A stretch of 64,000 nt of DNA. It comes from Bacteroidales bacterium (GTDB lineage: Bacteria; Bacteroidota; Bacteroidia; Bacteroidales; Marinilabiliaceae). Shown here one piece after another: positions 43,050 to 52,583 of the stretch. The DNA is taken from assembly GCA_017539645.1 (NCBI GenBank), contig JAFYCM010000010.1:24599-88598 (forward strand). Direction: 5' to 3'. A program made the position numbers and the translations under genes. The notes under the pieces are model-generated. The model searched no databases and had not been told where the DNA came from. It saw only the letters and a program-made list of their open reading frames with translations. Within the stretch, counting starts at the first letter, position 1, and every line of letters begins with the position of its first letter.

Positions 43050-43083
43050 AAAAAAATGGCGGCCACATTGCTGCAGCCGCCAT
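43050..43083 (-). terminator. intrinsic terminator of BspA-like gene
   Basis: On the minus strand ATGGCGGC (43083-43076) pairs with GCCGCCAT (43063-43056) and is followed by seven T residues. A second GC-rich hairpin (AATGGGGC/GCCCCATT, 43103-43120) sits between it and the stop codon. Confidence 0.85.
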
Positions 43084-43122
43084 ACTTATTACTTATTATG
43101 CAAATGGGGCGTGCCCCATTGT

Positions 43123-45975
43123 TTATTTCACTACTTTGCCAGTAATGTCGTACTTCACGCCATCTACTTCGATAATCAATGAGCCATTCTCAACGTATTT
43201 CTTCACGTTCTGGCTCTTGGCGTTTTGTGCATCTTGAACACCGGTAACTGTTGCTTTCGTTACTATCACCAGCATATTACCCGATACGGTTTCGTAGTTA
43301 ACGGGATCTGGGTTGTAGTTGAGTGCAACGGTGTTTTCTCCAAGATTCAAGGTCTGCTCAGCATTCACAAACGAATAGCCTTCTGGCAAGGTTACATCTG
43401 CCAAAGTCTGCGTGCTTTCGATTACTTGGCTTTCAATCTCCACGAATACTGGTGTAGCCTTGCCGATAGTGAACGTTACTTCGGTTTCACCAGTGTAATT
43501 GCCAATACCAGTGATGGTAACTGTAGCAGTGCCAGCGTTTACGTTGTTGCTATACGCCACAGTGTAGTCGGTGTTCTCGGTAAGAGGCGTTACGTCGTCG
43601 GCGATGTCAACTGCAGGTTTTAGTTCTTCGCCTGTGTAGGTTTGTTCTGCAATGGTAGCTATGCTGATAGCCGCGTGGGTAATTAGCTTACGTGTGGCAA
43701 TCTCAACATCGCTATTTATAGCGCTAAGCGTTTTGCCTGTCAATTCTGCTTCGCCTGAAGCTACTACGTATACATAACCATCCATATCGGAGAGCTTGAT
43801 TTCTGCGCCAGCTTTCACAAACACCATGTTGCCGCATTTGCCTACTATGACACCCTCTTCGGCTGTTGCCTCTGCACCTGCGGGCAAAACCACATGGTAG
43901 TCGAAATTGGTGCCTTTGTAGCATATAGTAGTAGTGTTGCTATTGTAGTTAGAACCATATCCATCTTGACGGAAAAGACCAGTATTTGTACTTTCTACGA
44001 ATATGGTGTCGAGTGAAGAGCAGCCCCGAAATGCATCCCTATCAATATAAATTACTCCATCAGGAATGACAACCGATTCAAGTGCTTCGCAATTGTAAAA
44101 TGCACCATTGCCAATCTCGGTAACACCTTCAGGAATGACAACCGATTGGAGTGAGCTGCAATACTCAAATGCATCATCACTAATGGTAGTAACTCCTTTG
44201 GGAATGACAACCGATTGGAGTGAGCTGCAATCACTAAATGCACTTTTGCCAATAGTGGTTACTCCTTCAGGAATGACAACCGATTGGAGTGAGCTGCAAT
44301 ATGCAAATGCATTATCGCCAATGGAAGTAACACCTTCAGGAATGACAACCGATTGGAGATCGTAGTTATCATGAAATCCGTAATCGCTAATGCTTGTTAC
44401 TTTGTATTCTTCTCCATTGATGGTTACTTGCGAAGGAATCACTATGTGCTCTGGGGTGTAGTAGCTCCCAATATCTGCTGTCTTTGTTTCATCATTGGGG
44501 TAGAATCCAAATGTAGGCGCAATGGTGATGTCAGCGGTTATATTGCTAAATACGGTAGGAGAGATGCCATTGTCGGTAGTAAAGCCATCGGCAGGTGAAG
44601 CTGTAAAAAGAACTGCAATTTCAGGTTCAGGAAAACTTGCTCTAATTGTGGCGCCATCTACTACATATAGCATTTTGTCGGCGGTATAGATAATATTGCC
44701 GGGTTCAGCGGTGTATTCGTAATTCTCGTCGCGCAAGGTAACTTTATGGAATTCGCCTTCATAGTAAATAGAGGCATCGGCATCGATAGAGGCATCGGCA
44801 AGATTAAGATTCTCTTTAGTGTTATCTGCGATAACAGTTGTGAGAGCCGAACAGCCTTCGAAAGCGTCATTGCCTACATTCGCTACGCTTTGTGGCAAAA
44901 GCATCGTAGTAATGCCAGTGCAACCTTCGAAAGCATTGCTGCCAATAGCCGACACTCCGTTGAGTTTGACTTGGCTTATATTGGCATTGCCATAGAAAGG
45001 AGATTCGCCAGTTTCGTAGTTGGCCATGGTGCCATCGGTGCCAGGTCTGGCGGTAATATTAAGTAATGCACCGTCCTCAGATAAGTACCAAAGACAGTTG
45101 CCACTTTCGCCCCAACCTTCGCTATTGCTATAGTAAACAGTTGTAAAATAGGACATTGCGCAGTTGTCCAAGTTTAATTCTTCTTTTGTTTTAGGGACAA
45201 AAATCGCACTATTATTAGCTAAATAGTAAAAAGCTCCGTTTCCGACAGTGACAACACTCTCTGGCAGAATTACCATTGATAAGGGAGTGTCAGAGAATGC
45301 GTACGATTCTATGGTTGTCAATCCTTCGGGAAGAGAGATCGATGAGAGCTTGCGGCACAAATTAAATGCTCGTTCGCCGATACTTACAAGTTTGCTTCCT
45401 TCGGCAAATACAACAGATTGAAGCTTACAACCAGAGAAGGCACTTTGGCCAATGCTTGTTACGCTTGCAGGAATGGTGATAGAGGTTATAGCACAATTCA
45501 TGAAGGTCTCTTCCCCAATAGTCTCTATACCATCTGGAATGTTTACCGAAGCAAGCGACGTACAGCCACAAAAAGCATAGTTGTCAATGGCAGTAACGCT
45601 CGTAGGAATGGAGATGGATTTGAGAGCGTTGCAATTCCAAAAAGCGAAACTTCCAATGCTTTTCAATTGCGTACCTTCTGAAAAGGTTACCGATTCAATC
45701 TGACTGCACCTATTGAATGCTTTGGCTCCAATGCTGGTTACACCATCAAAATTGACGGTTTTTATGTTCCCATTGCCACCGAAAGGCGATGGGCTAGATT
45801 CGTAACTGGCCATGGTGCCATCGGTGCCATCCTTAGCAACAATGTTGAGAACTGTGCCCTCTTCAGTGAAATAGTAGTTACAATTGCCGCTTTCACCATC
45901 ATAGATGTCGGCAGCATTTGCTGTTACGGAGAGTACCGTAGCAGATAAAAGGGATAGTAAATGTTTTATTTTCAT
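43123..45975 (-). CDS. BspA-type leucine-rich-repeat surface protein
   Basis: A 950-residue secreted protein. Signal peptide MKIKHLLSLLSATVLSVTANA is followed by GNCNYYFTEEGTVLNI, then many 23-residue TpLRR/LRR_5 repeats (LQSVVIPEGVTSIGDNAFAYCSS type) in two blocks (about residues 70-300 and 530-680). An Ig-like segment with YTGEELKPAVDI and TDYTVAYSNNVNAGTATVTI lies near 800-850. The C-terminus (KKYVENGSLIIEVDGVKYDITGKVVK) resembles short sorting-type tails of Prevotella/Bacteroides surface proteins. BspA relatives bind fibronectin and fibrinogen and mediate adhesion or coaggregation. Bracketed by 24-bp direct repeats, beside a toxin-antitoxin pair. Confidence 0.88.
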   Translation of the reverse strand: MKIKHLLSLLSATVLSVTANAADIYDGESGNCNYYFTEEGTVLNIVAKDGTDGTMASYESSPSPFGGNGNIKTVNFDGVTSIGAKAFNRCSQIESVTFSEGTQLKSIGSFAFWNCNALKSISIPTSVTAIDNYAFCGCTSLASVNIPDGIETIGEETFMNCAITSITIPASVTSIGQSAFSGCKLQSVVFAEGSKLVSIGERAFNLCRKLSSISLPEGLTTIESYAFSDTPLSMVILPESVVTVGNGAFYYLANNSAIFVPKTKEELNLDNCAMSYFTTVYYSNSEGWGESGNCLWYLSEDGALLNITARPGTDGTMANYETGESPFYGNANISQVKLNGVSAIGSNAFEGCTGITTMLLPQSVANVGNDAFEGCSALTTVIADNTKENLNLADASIDADASIYYEGEFHKVTLRDENYEYTAEPGNIIYTADKMLYVVDGATIRASFPEPEIAVLFTASPADGFTTDNGISPTVFSNITADITIAPTFGFYPNDETKTADIGSYYTPEHIVIPSQVTINGEEYKVTSISDYGFHDNYDLQSVVIPEGVTSIGDNAFAYCSSLQSVVIPEGVTTIGKSAFSDCSSLQSVVIPKGVTTISDDAFEYCSSLQSVVIPEGVTEIGNGAFYNCEALESVVIPDGVIYIDRDAFRGCSSLDTIFVESTNTGLFRQDGYGSNYNSNTTTICYKGTNFDYHVVLPAGAEATAEEGVIVGKCGNMVFVKAGAEIKLSDMDGYVYVVASGEAELTGKTLSAINSDVEIATRKLITHAAISIATIAEQTYTGEELKPAVDIADDVTPLTENTDYTVAYSNNVNAGTATVTITGIGNYTGETEVTFTIGKATPVFVEIESQVIESTQTLADVTLPEGYSFVNAEQTLNLGENTVALNYNPDPVNYETVSGNMLVIVTKATVTGVQDAQNAKSQNVKKYVENGSLIIEVDGVKYDITGKVVK
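44063..44360 (-). repeat. in-gene 69-bp tandem repeats (23-residue LRR units)
   Basis: The string GGAATGACAACCGATT recurs at 44063, 44132, 44201, 44270 and 44339, an exact 69-bp period, with much of each unit identical. It encodes consecutive LRRs and is suited to recombination-driven change in repeat number. Confidence 0.85.
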
Positions 45976-46196
45976 ATCGTTATAAAAAAATGGAATTGTT
46001 TATCGAGAATAAAATATGTGCTGAAAAAAGGCTTGGCGTTGAGTTGTCATAGTTATGAGTGTACGCTAAGATTTTGTTGTGTAAGTGTATATGCATATAA
46101 TGCATGCGTTTTGATTAGTCGTTTTTTCGGTCGTAAAAGTACGTAAAGAATTAATATTCATAAAAATTTATTTTGTGCCGAATGAATGGCGTTTAT

Positions 46197-46220
46197 ACGT
46201 ACAACCAGACGATTCGAGGG
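46197..46220. repeat. 24-bp direct repeat, right copy flanking BspA-like gene
   Basis: Contains CAACCAGACGATTCGAGGG; partner of 43014-43037. It lies in the 381-bp gene-free stretch 45976-46356, which otherwise shows only AT-rich upstream sequence of the BspA-like gene and no other recognisable feature. Confidence 0.75.
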
Positions 46221-46356
46221 TATTTGTAATTATCCGAGCATTGGTCGGTAGATTTCAAATCCGCCTAAACAGATTCCCGCACCAATGACACTGATAACAC
46301 TTTATATAAGGGAATAATTTCGTGCTCTCTGAGCACTCTGCATTCTCTGTGAAATT

Positions 46357-47067
46357 TTATTCTTCTTCGTCGTCGCTATCATCGCGAGCCTTGATTTTCT
46401 CGCAGCCAGCCACCACCATAACAATCTCGCCGCGCGGGGGCGTAGCGGTGAAGTGTTCGGCGAGTTCGGTAAGCGTGCCACGCACCGTCTCTTCGTGAAT
46501 CTTGCTAATCTCTCGCGAGACACTGGCTTGTCGGTCGGCGCCAAAAGCTTCGGCAAGTTGAGTGAGAGTCTTTACAAGGCGGAATGGGGATTCATATATA
46601 ATCATCGTACGCGGCTCATTGGCAAGGCGTTCTATGGCAGTCTTGCGGCCTTTCTTGTGCGGGAGGAAACCTTCGAAGCAGAATTTGTCGTTGGGCAAGC
46701 CGCTACTCACAAGCGCAGGGACAAACGCCGTAGCGCCAGGCAGACATTCTACATCTATACCAGCATCGATGCAATGACGCACAATGAGATAGCCAGGATC
46801 GGAGATGGCAGGCGTACCCGCGTCGGAGACCAAACATGCCGACTCGCCAGCCTCTATGCGGCGCACGATATTGTCGACAACCTGATGTTCGTTGTATTTA
46901 TGATAACTTATGAGTTTGGCCTCAATGCCGTAGTGCTTCAGCAAATTGCCAGACGTGCGTGTGTCTTCAGCCAACACGAACGATGCCTCTTTGAGCATAC
47001 GTAGCGCGCGCTGTGTTATATCTTCCAAATTACCTACGGGTGTGGGCACCACCGTCAATTTTGCCAT
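46357..47067 (-). CDS. rsmI: 16S rRNA (cytidine(1402)-2'-O)-methyltransferase
   Basis: A 236-residue member of the tetrapyrrole methylase fold family. LTVVPTPVGNLEDITQRALRML (residues 3-24) and CLVSDAGTPAISDPGYLIVR (about 78-97) are RsmI signatures; ETVRGTLTELAEHF lies near 192. It 2'-O-methylates C1402 in the ribosomal P site, together with RsmH. At 236 residues it is shorter than E. coli RsmI (286) and lacks the C-terminal extension, as is usual in Bacteroidetes. It is divergent from priA, with a 170-bp spacer. Confidence 0.93.
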   Translation of the reverse strand: MAKLTVVPTPVGNLEDITQRALRMLKEASFVLAEDTRTSGNLLKHYGIEAKLISYHKYNEHQVVDNIVRRIEAGESACLVSDAGTPAISDPGYLIVRHCIDAGIDVECLPGATAFVPALVSSGLPNDKFCFEGFLPHKKGRKTAIERLANEPRTMIIYESPFRLVKTLTQLAEAFGADRQASVSREISKIHEETVRGTLTELAEHFTATPPRGEIVMVVAGCEKIKARDDSDDEEE

Positions 47068-47236
47068 TTTAGTATTTTATGTTTTTATCCTTATAGAAAT
47101 CAACGAATTGAACGAATTTATACTAATCACAAAATTCGGTCACTTATTTATCTATTTACACGTATTTCGTTTCTTTCGGTGACTAAGAATTTGTATCTCA
47201 CGATTTTTATAAACGGAGCGCAATATTAGCTATAAT

Positions 47237-49762
47237 ATGGGATTATTTGATTGGAAAATGAGTGATAACTTGCACCCGTTTTCTAACGAGCCAATGAACG
47301 AGCAAACCTATGCCGATATAATAATGCCAGTGCCGCTGCGACGGTTGTTCACCTACGAAGTGCCAGCCGAAATGCAGAGCACCATAGCCATCGGCTCACG
47401 CGTATTGGTGCAGTTCGGCGCCAAGAAATTCTACTCGGGCATTGTGGCTAATATCCACCACACGCGCCCCATCAACTACGACACTAAGCCTATCAGCCAA
47501 GTGGTCGATTCCACGCCAATAATATTGCCGCTGCAACTGAAGCTTTGGCAATGGATTTCCGACTACTATATATGCGCTATGGGCGATGTATACCGCGCTG
47601 CACTGCCGTCGGGCTTGAAACTCGAGAGCGAAAGCCGCCTCATAAGTAACCCCGAATTCGTTGCCGACACGCTCTTCGACGAGAAAACAGAGAAGGTGCT
47701 CAACTTTGTGGAAGCGCAGAAATCGTGCACCATTGCCGAACTCTCGCAGCACTGCGCTCCACACAATCCGCTGCCGCAGCTGCGTACGCTCATAGAGCAA
47801 AACGCCATATTTATAAGCGAACAACTCCGCGACGCCTATAAGCCCAAGAAAGAGCCTTTCTATTCTATAAATGAGAAACTTAGTACCGAAGAGGGGCTCT
47901 GCATAATTATGGACAAACTCGAAAAAGCTCCGCGCCAACTTGAGTCGTTCATGCTACTTATGCAAAAACTTGGCGGTGCATACGGCGTGGCGAAGCACAA
48001 CAAAGTGGGGCGCTCCGAGCTTGTCACCGACAGCCGCATAAGTATTCCGGCGCTCAAAGCCATAGCCGAGCGTGGGTTCATAAATATTGAGCAACTCGCC
48101 ATCTCGCGCCTCAAAAACGACTTCGACGAATGCGAACCGCCGCACGCGCTCAACCAAGCACAACAAAAAGCTCTCGACGACATTCACGAGGCTTGGCAGA
48201 CGAAGCAAGTATCTCTGCTTCACGGCGTTACGTCGAGCGGAAAGACGGAAATATATATACATACCATAAATGAGATGCTGCGCCAAGGCAAGCAGGTGCT
48301 GTACCTATTGCCCGAAATTGCTCTCACAGCGCAGATTACCAATCGCTTACGTAGGCATTTTGGCAACTTGATGGGTATATACCACTCCAAATTCAGCGAC
48401 GCCGAACGCGTGGAGGTGTGGAACAAGCAACTATCGTCCGAGCCGTATCAGCTAATCGTTGGCGTGCGCTCATCGGTGATGCTGCCTTTTCATAACCTCG
48501 GTTTGATAATAGTGGACGAGGAGCACGAGCAGAGCTACAAACAGCAAGCCCCCGCGCCTCGCTACCATGCCCGCGACGTAGCTACGGTGCTCGCCGGCTA
48601 CTTCGATGCCAAAGTGCTACTTGGCAGCGCCACACCGTCGATGGAGAGCTATATGAACGCGCAGCAAGGTAAATATGGTTATGCCTCGCTCACAACGCGT
48701 TATGCCGACATAGAACTGCCCGAAATCATTCCCGTTGATATGCGCGAAGAGAACGCCCACAAGACGTCGACGGGTATGTTCTCATCGAAACTCAAAGATG
48801 CTATCGACGAGGCGATAAAGAATGGCGAGCAAGTCATTCTGTTTCAGAACCGCCGCGGCTATTCGCCATACATAGAGTGCAACGACTGCTCGTGGATTCC
48901 CAAGTGCAACAACTGCGACGTCAGCCTCACGTACCACAAAATTACGTCGCAACTCATCTGCCACTACTGCTCATACACCATGGGCGTGCCTAAGATTTGC
49001 CCCGTCTGCGGTCAGCCACATTTGAGTCCGCACGGATTTGGCACCGAGAAGATCGAAGAGCAGGTGAAGGATGTCTTTCCGCAGGCGCGCGTCGTACGTA
49101 TGGACCGCGACACAGCCAACGGACGCAAAGCACTGGAGCAGATTATTGCCGATTTTGAGATGCATAAGTACGACATACTTATAGGTACGCAGATGATTTC
49201 CAAGGGTTTGGACTTCGAGAAAGTCTCCATAGTAGGTATTATGAATGCCGATGCCACTATGAACATGCCCGATTTTCGCGCTATAGAGCGTAGTTATCAG
49301 CTCATTGCACAAGTGAGCGGCCGCGCAGGCAGACACGGCAAGCGAGGACGCGTATATATACAAACGCGCTCCATCGATAGCCCGCTGATAGCCAACATAG
49401 TAAAGAGCGACTTCAAAGCCAACCTAATGTGGCAAGCCGCTGAGCGCCAGCAATATCACTATCCGCCATTTTACAGACTTATATATTTGACGGTGAAGCA
49501 TCGCACCGAATACATATCGCGCAATGCAGCACAAGCGTTGGCAGCCGACCTCCGCGCCACATTCGGCGAGCGCATTATAGGTCCGCAAGCACCCATGATA
49601 AACCGCATCGATACCTATTTCCAGCAACGCATAATGGTGAAGATGGAGCGTTCGGCATCGCCGGCTACCATAAAAAATATAGTTATGGATAAGGTGAACA
49701 ACCTCCTCGGCGACCAGCAGTGGCGAAGCGTGCAAGTGGAGATTGACGTAGACCCGAACTAA
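47237..49762 (+). CDS. priA: primosomal replication protein PriA
   Basis: An 841-residue DEAH helicase that restarts stalled forks. The N-terminal DNA-binding domain starts around YADIIMPVPLRRLFTYEVP. Walker A is VTSSGKTEIYIHTI (about 335), Walker B LIIVDEEHEQSYKQ (about 425). Zinc-binding cysteines lie in CNDCSWIPKCNNCDVSLTY and CHYCSYTMGVPKICPVCG (about 545-595). The helicase block QVSGRAGRHGKRGRVYIQT is complete. By homology the start could be the ATG at 47294 (MNEQTYADIIM) or 47258; the outermost ATG is given. Divergent from rsmI, followed 41 nt later by pdxB. Confidence 0.95.
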   Translation: MGLFDWKMSDNLHPFSNEPMNEQTYADIIMPVPLRRLFTYEVPAEMQSTIAIGSRVLVQFGAKKFYSGIVANIHHTRPINYDTKPISQVVDSTPIILPLQLKLWQWISDYYICAMGDVYRAALPSGLKLESESRLISNPEFVADTLFDEKTEKVLNFVEAQKSCTIAELSQHCAPHNPLPQLRTLIEQNAIFISEQLRDAYKPKKEPFYSINEKLSTEEGLCIIMDKLEKAPRQLESFMLLMQKLGGAYGVAKHNKVGRSELVTDSRISIPALKAIAERGFINIEQLAISRLKNDFDECEPPHALNQAQQKALDDIHEAWQTKQVSLLHGVTSSGKTEIYIHTINEMLRQGKQVLYLLPEIALTAQITNRLRRHFGNLMGIYHSKFSDAERVEVWNKQLSSEPYQLIVGVRSSVMLPFHNLGLIIVDEEHEQSYKQQAPAPRYHARDVATVLAGYFDAKVLLGSATPSMESYMNAQQGKYGYASLTTRYADIELPEIIPVDMREENAHKTSTGMFSSKLKDAIDEAIKNGEQVILFQNRRGYSPYIECNDCSWIPKCNNCDVSLTYHKITSQLICHYCSYTMGVPKICPVCGQPHLSPHGFGTEKIEEQVKDVFPQARVVRMDRDTANGRKALEQIIADFEMHKYDILIGTQMISKGLDFEKVSIVGIMNADATMNMPDFRAIERSYQLIAQVSGRAGRHGKRGRVYIQTRSIDSPLIANIVKSDFKANLMWQAAERQQYHYPPFYRLIYLTVKHRTEYISRNAAQALAADLRATFGERIIGPQAPMINRIDTYFQQRIMVKMERSASPATIKNIVMDKVNNLLGDQQWRSVQVEIDVDPN

Positions 49763-49803
49763 TTAGTATACAGAATATTACACGATTATATAATTCCAAG
49801 AAA

Positions 49804-50904
49804 TTGAAAATTGTAGCAGACGATAAGATCCCCTTTCTGAAAGGCGTTTTAGAGAATGAAGCCACCGTTGTCTACCTTGGTGGCAGTGCCATCACCCCTG
49901 CCGACGTTCGCGATGCCGACGCGCTGATAGTTCGCACGCGCACACGTTGCAACGAGCAATTGCTTAGCGGCAGCTCCGTTCGCGCCATATTTACAGCCAC
50001 CATCGGTTTCGACCATATCGACCGCCGCTATTGCGAGAGCCGCGGTATTTATTGGGAGAATGCCCCCGGTTGCAATGCGCCATCGGTGCAGCAATATATT
50101 GGTTCGGCGCTCTCGGTGCTAAAGATGCGAACTGGCATTTCGCTGAAAGATAGCACTATAGCTATCGTCGGCGTGGGCAACGTTGGTAAACTCGTAGAAA
50201 AGTGGGCGCGCCTCATAGGTATGCGCGTCATACTCGTCGACCCAATTCGTGCCGAAGCAGAAGGCGATGAGGCGTTTTCCGAATATCGTAAGGCGCTCAG
50301 CCAAGCCGACATAGTGACGTTTCACGTGCCATTGCGCCGCACGGGACGCCACGCCACCTACCACCTCTTCGACCATAACACACTCGTGTCGCTCAAGCGC
50401 GGCGTGGTGGTTATAAATAGTTCGCGCGGCGAAGTGTGCGACACCGAAGCACTCCACGAAGGTCTCGATAGCGGCATAATTAGCAACGTGATTGTAGACG
50501 TTTGGGAGAACGAGACGCATTTCGACCGCCGCTTGATGCAGCGCGCATTGATAGCTACGCCACACATTGCCGGCTATTCTACCGACAGCAAACTGCGCGG
50601 CACGCAGATGTCTGTAGATGCTTTGCGCCGCCATTTCTGCATGACGGGAAGCAACGTTTGGCCAAAGCTCCCCGAACCAGAAAAGCCTATCGTAAATATT
50701 GATGCCACAACGCCCGAAGATGCACTCGCACAAATGATGCTTGCCGTATACGACATCACCACCGACAATCGCGCTCTGCTTGCCAACCCAGACGCCTTCG
50801 AGAGCATACGCGGCAACTACCACCTCCGCCGCGAGATTGGCTCGTTCCACCTTGCCGATGGTGCACCTTTTGCGGAATATTTACGCCAGTTTGGAATAAA
50901 TTGA
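49804..50904 (+). CDS. pdxB: erythronate-4-phosphate dehydrogenase
   Basis: A 366-residue D-2-hydroxyacid dehydrogenase of pyridoxal 5'-phosphate synthesis. The NAD-binding motif AIVGVGNVGKLVEKWARLIG lies near residues 119-138. The catalytic Arg is in GVVVINSSRGEVCDTEAL, the Glu in DVWENE and the His in LIATPHIAGYSTD. The extra C-terminal dimerisation domain (about 285-366) distinguishes PdxB from other family members. The start appears to be TTG at 49804 (MKIVADDKIPFLKG), since the family N-terminus begins there and no ATG is nearby. Probably co-transcribed with priA. Confidence 0.92.
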   Translation: MKIVADDKIPFLKGVLENEATVVYLGGSAITPADVRDADALIVRTRTRCNEQLLSGSSVRAIFTATIGFDHIDRRYCESRGIYWENAPGCNAPSVQQYIGSALSVLKMRTGISLKDSTIAIVGVGNVGKLVEKWARLIGMRVILVDPIRAEAEGDEAFSEYRKALSQADIVTFHVPLRRTGRHATYHLFDHNTLVSLKRGVVVINSSRGEVCDTEALHEGLDSGIISNVIVDVWENETHFDRRLMQRALIATPHIAGYSTDSKLRGTQMSVDALRRHFCMTGSNVWPKLPEPEKPIVNIDATTPEDALAQMMLAVYDITTDNRALLANPDAFESIRGNYHLRREIGSFHLADGAPFAEYLRQFGIN

Positions 50905-51018
50905 AAGTTGAAAGTTGAAAGGTGAAAGTTGAAAATTGAAAGGTGAAAGTTGAAAATTCAGAATTCAATTTTCTGTGCTCAAAATCTCGGAACTCGTAAT
51001 TCGTAACTCGTAATTATA
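50898..51018. repeat. simple heptamer-like and TAATTCG-type spacer repeats
   Basis: Iterations of GTTGAAA, GGTGAAA and ATTGAAA run to about 50970, followed by aactcgtaattcgtaact-type sequence up to recO. Non-coding. Confidence 0.65.
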
Positions 51019-51021
51019 CAA

Positions 51022-51750
51022 ATGAACGCTCCTGTCATAATCACCGACGCCATAGTCATTCAAGCCATTCGCCACACCGACAACACCATGGTGGCAACGC
51101 TCTTCACCGAGCAATTTGGGCGTATGGCAATGATAGTGAGCGTCAACCGTCGCAGCCATAAGCAGTCGGTTATTCCGCTCCTTGCGCCGCTTTCGCTCGT
51201 GACGGTGGAGGCCTATGCACACCGAGGCAACAAACTGCCGCGCATCACCGAGATTCATTGCCGCTATCCGCTCAGCTCCATTCCGTTCAGCGCTGTGAAG
51301 CGTTCCATAGCTATGTTTATGGGCGAACTTCTTGCTCGCACTCTCCGCGACGAAGGCCGCGACGAACATCTCTATAACATGATTGACGAAAGCATTCGCC
51401 TACTCGACAGTGGTTTGCCTGGCGAGCACAATTTTCATATTCTATTTATGTACAGATTGGCGTCGGCGCTTGGTTTCGAACCCGACATTGCTGCCACATC
51501 GCTGCCATTCTTCGACATGGTCGATGGCGTCATGACTGCCCAGATTCCGCTTCATCGCCATTTCCTCTCGGGCGACGAGAAATCGCTATTCACACGCCTT
51601 GCCCGCACCGACGTGAGCCACCTTGCCGACATTGCGCAAAACGTGGAGGAGCGCAACACACTAATAAAGATACTCGAAGACTATTTTCGCCTACACATAC
51701 CTCAGTTCGAGGGGCTTAACTCGCCATACATTCTTAGTCTGCTGCGATGA
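51022..51750 (+). CDS. recO: DNA repair protein RecO
   Basis: A 242-residue RecO. The N-terminal OB-fold (about 8-80) has ITDAIVIQAIRHTDNTMVATLFTEQFGRMAMIV. The helical C-terminal part contains FMGELLARTLRDEGRDEHLYNMI and FHILFMYRLASALGFEPDI, matching the Bacteroidetes RecO type. It helps RecR load RecA onto SSB-coated single-stranded DNA. The four-cysteine zinc site of Gram-positive RecO is absent, as in E. coli. It follows pdxB by 117 nt of repetitive spacer and ends at a bidirectional terminator. Confidence 0.92.
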   Translation: MNAPVIITDAIVIQAIRHTDNTMVATLFTEQFGRMAMIVSVNRRSHKQSVIPLLAPLSLVTVEAYAHRGNKLPRITEIHCRYPLSSIPFSAVKRSIAMFMGELLARTLRDEGRDEHLYNMIDESIRLLDSGLPGEHNFHILFMYRLASALGFEPDIAATSLPFFDMVDGVMTAQIPLHRHFLSGDEKSLFTRLARTDVSHLADIAQNVEERNTLIKILEDYFRLHIPQFEGLNSPYILSLLR

Positions 51751-51767
51751 ATTAGCAGTCCACCAAC

Positions 51768-51805
51768 AAAAAAAACGAAGCCGACAACTCTTCGACTTCG
51801 CTTTT
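51768..51805. terminator. bidirectional intrinsic terminator
   Basis: CGAAGCCGA (51776-51784) pairs with TCGACTTCG (51792-51800), one mismatch. On the plus strand it is followed by CTTTT, on the minus strand by eight T residues, serving recO and the convergent gene at 51841. Confidence 0.8.
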
Positions 51806-51840
51806 CCATATATAAAACACAATTATTTTTCGTTATCGCC

Positions 51841-52419
51841 TTAGCAAGCCATCGGCTCGAGCGTTGAGCGGCGGTCGGCGAGACCAGCTTGCCAAATGGT
51901 ATAGAGATCGTTGGATATGTTGCGGGCATTGCCTTCGGTCTGAACCAATTTGCTGCGGCGTGCTATTATGAGCGAACCTTCGCTCTGTGGGCAAACCAAA
52001 AAGTCGATGTTGTATTTGTCAATATCGGCCATGGTGTAGTCTTCGCGGCTATTGTCGGCAATGAGCGAACGGCGATATTTGCGAGAGAGTTCACCAATTT
52101 TGTTGAGGTCTTCAGCGCTAACCTCGCTGCCGCAAAGTATGTGGGAGATATTTCTGTTTACCGAAAGAATAGTTTCAAGGGCTGTAGCAATATCATTATC
52201 TACATCGATAGTTGAAACGTTTACATCGAGCGCCTTACAAGTCTTACGCCATGCTGCCGACTGCTCACTCTGTCCGATTACAAGGAGCTCATTATTATAT
52301 CCAATCATAGAAGCTATAACAGTCTCATAAACAGCTTCATAATTTCCATTAACTCTGACGCTTTCGAAGCCAGTACGATAGAAGTGCTCTTCGTGTAATA
52401 TGTCGATAAATGCAGCCAT
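51841..52419 (-). CDS. degenerate class V aminotransferase-like protein
   Basis: A 192-residue protein. Its pattern follows the small core of class V aminotransferases: YNNELLVIGQSEQSAAWRKTCKALDVNVSTID (like the xLVLxxGxFGxRW..A...G..V block), ISHILCGSEVSAEDLNKIGELSRKYRRSLIAD (like the HxETSTGVxxDxxxIG..... block) and FLVCPQSEGSLIIARRS where the PLP-lysine segment would be expected. The usual Lys and the SSxKGL-type motif are not seen, and the N-terminal and C-terminal thirds are missing. So it may be a non-catalytic relative. Convergent with recO, own terminator. Moderate confidence. Confidence 0.6.
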   Translation of the reverse strand: MAAFIDILHEEHFYRTGFESVRVNGNYEAVYETVIASMIGYNNELLVIGQSEQSAAWRKTCKALDVNVSTIDVDNDIATALETILSVNRNISHILCGSEVSAEDLNKIGELSRKYRRSLIADNSREDYTMADIDKYNIDFLVCPQSEGSLIIARRSKLVQTEGNARNISNDLYTIWQAGLADRRSTLEPMAC

Positions 52420-52548
52420 AATAGATGCGTTTTTTCTTGTTAGACATAACTAAGACAACGCAACGCCGCCGCACACGTACGCGATGAGTAAGTTTTTTTC
52501 AAATTTTTCTACAAATAAGTACGTAACTCAATTTTTGGACGATAAATC

Positions 52549-52556
52549 TATCTTTG
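52549..52556 (+). promoter_or_regulatory. TAnnTTTG -7 box upstream of GH26 gene
   Basis: TATCTTTG lies 27 nt before the GH26 start. A TTTTTGG stretch lies 12 nt upstream, closer than the normal -33 spacing. It probably drives the GH26-birA pair. Confidence 0.45.
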
Positions 52557-52583
52557 CCACAGAAATCATTGATACATAATAGT

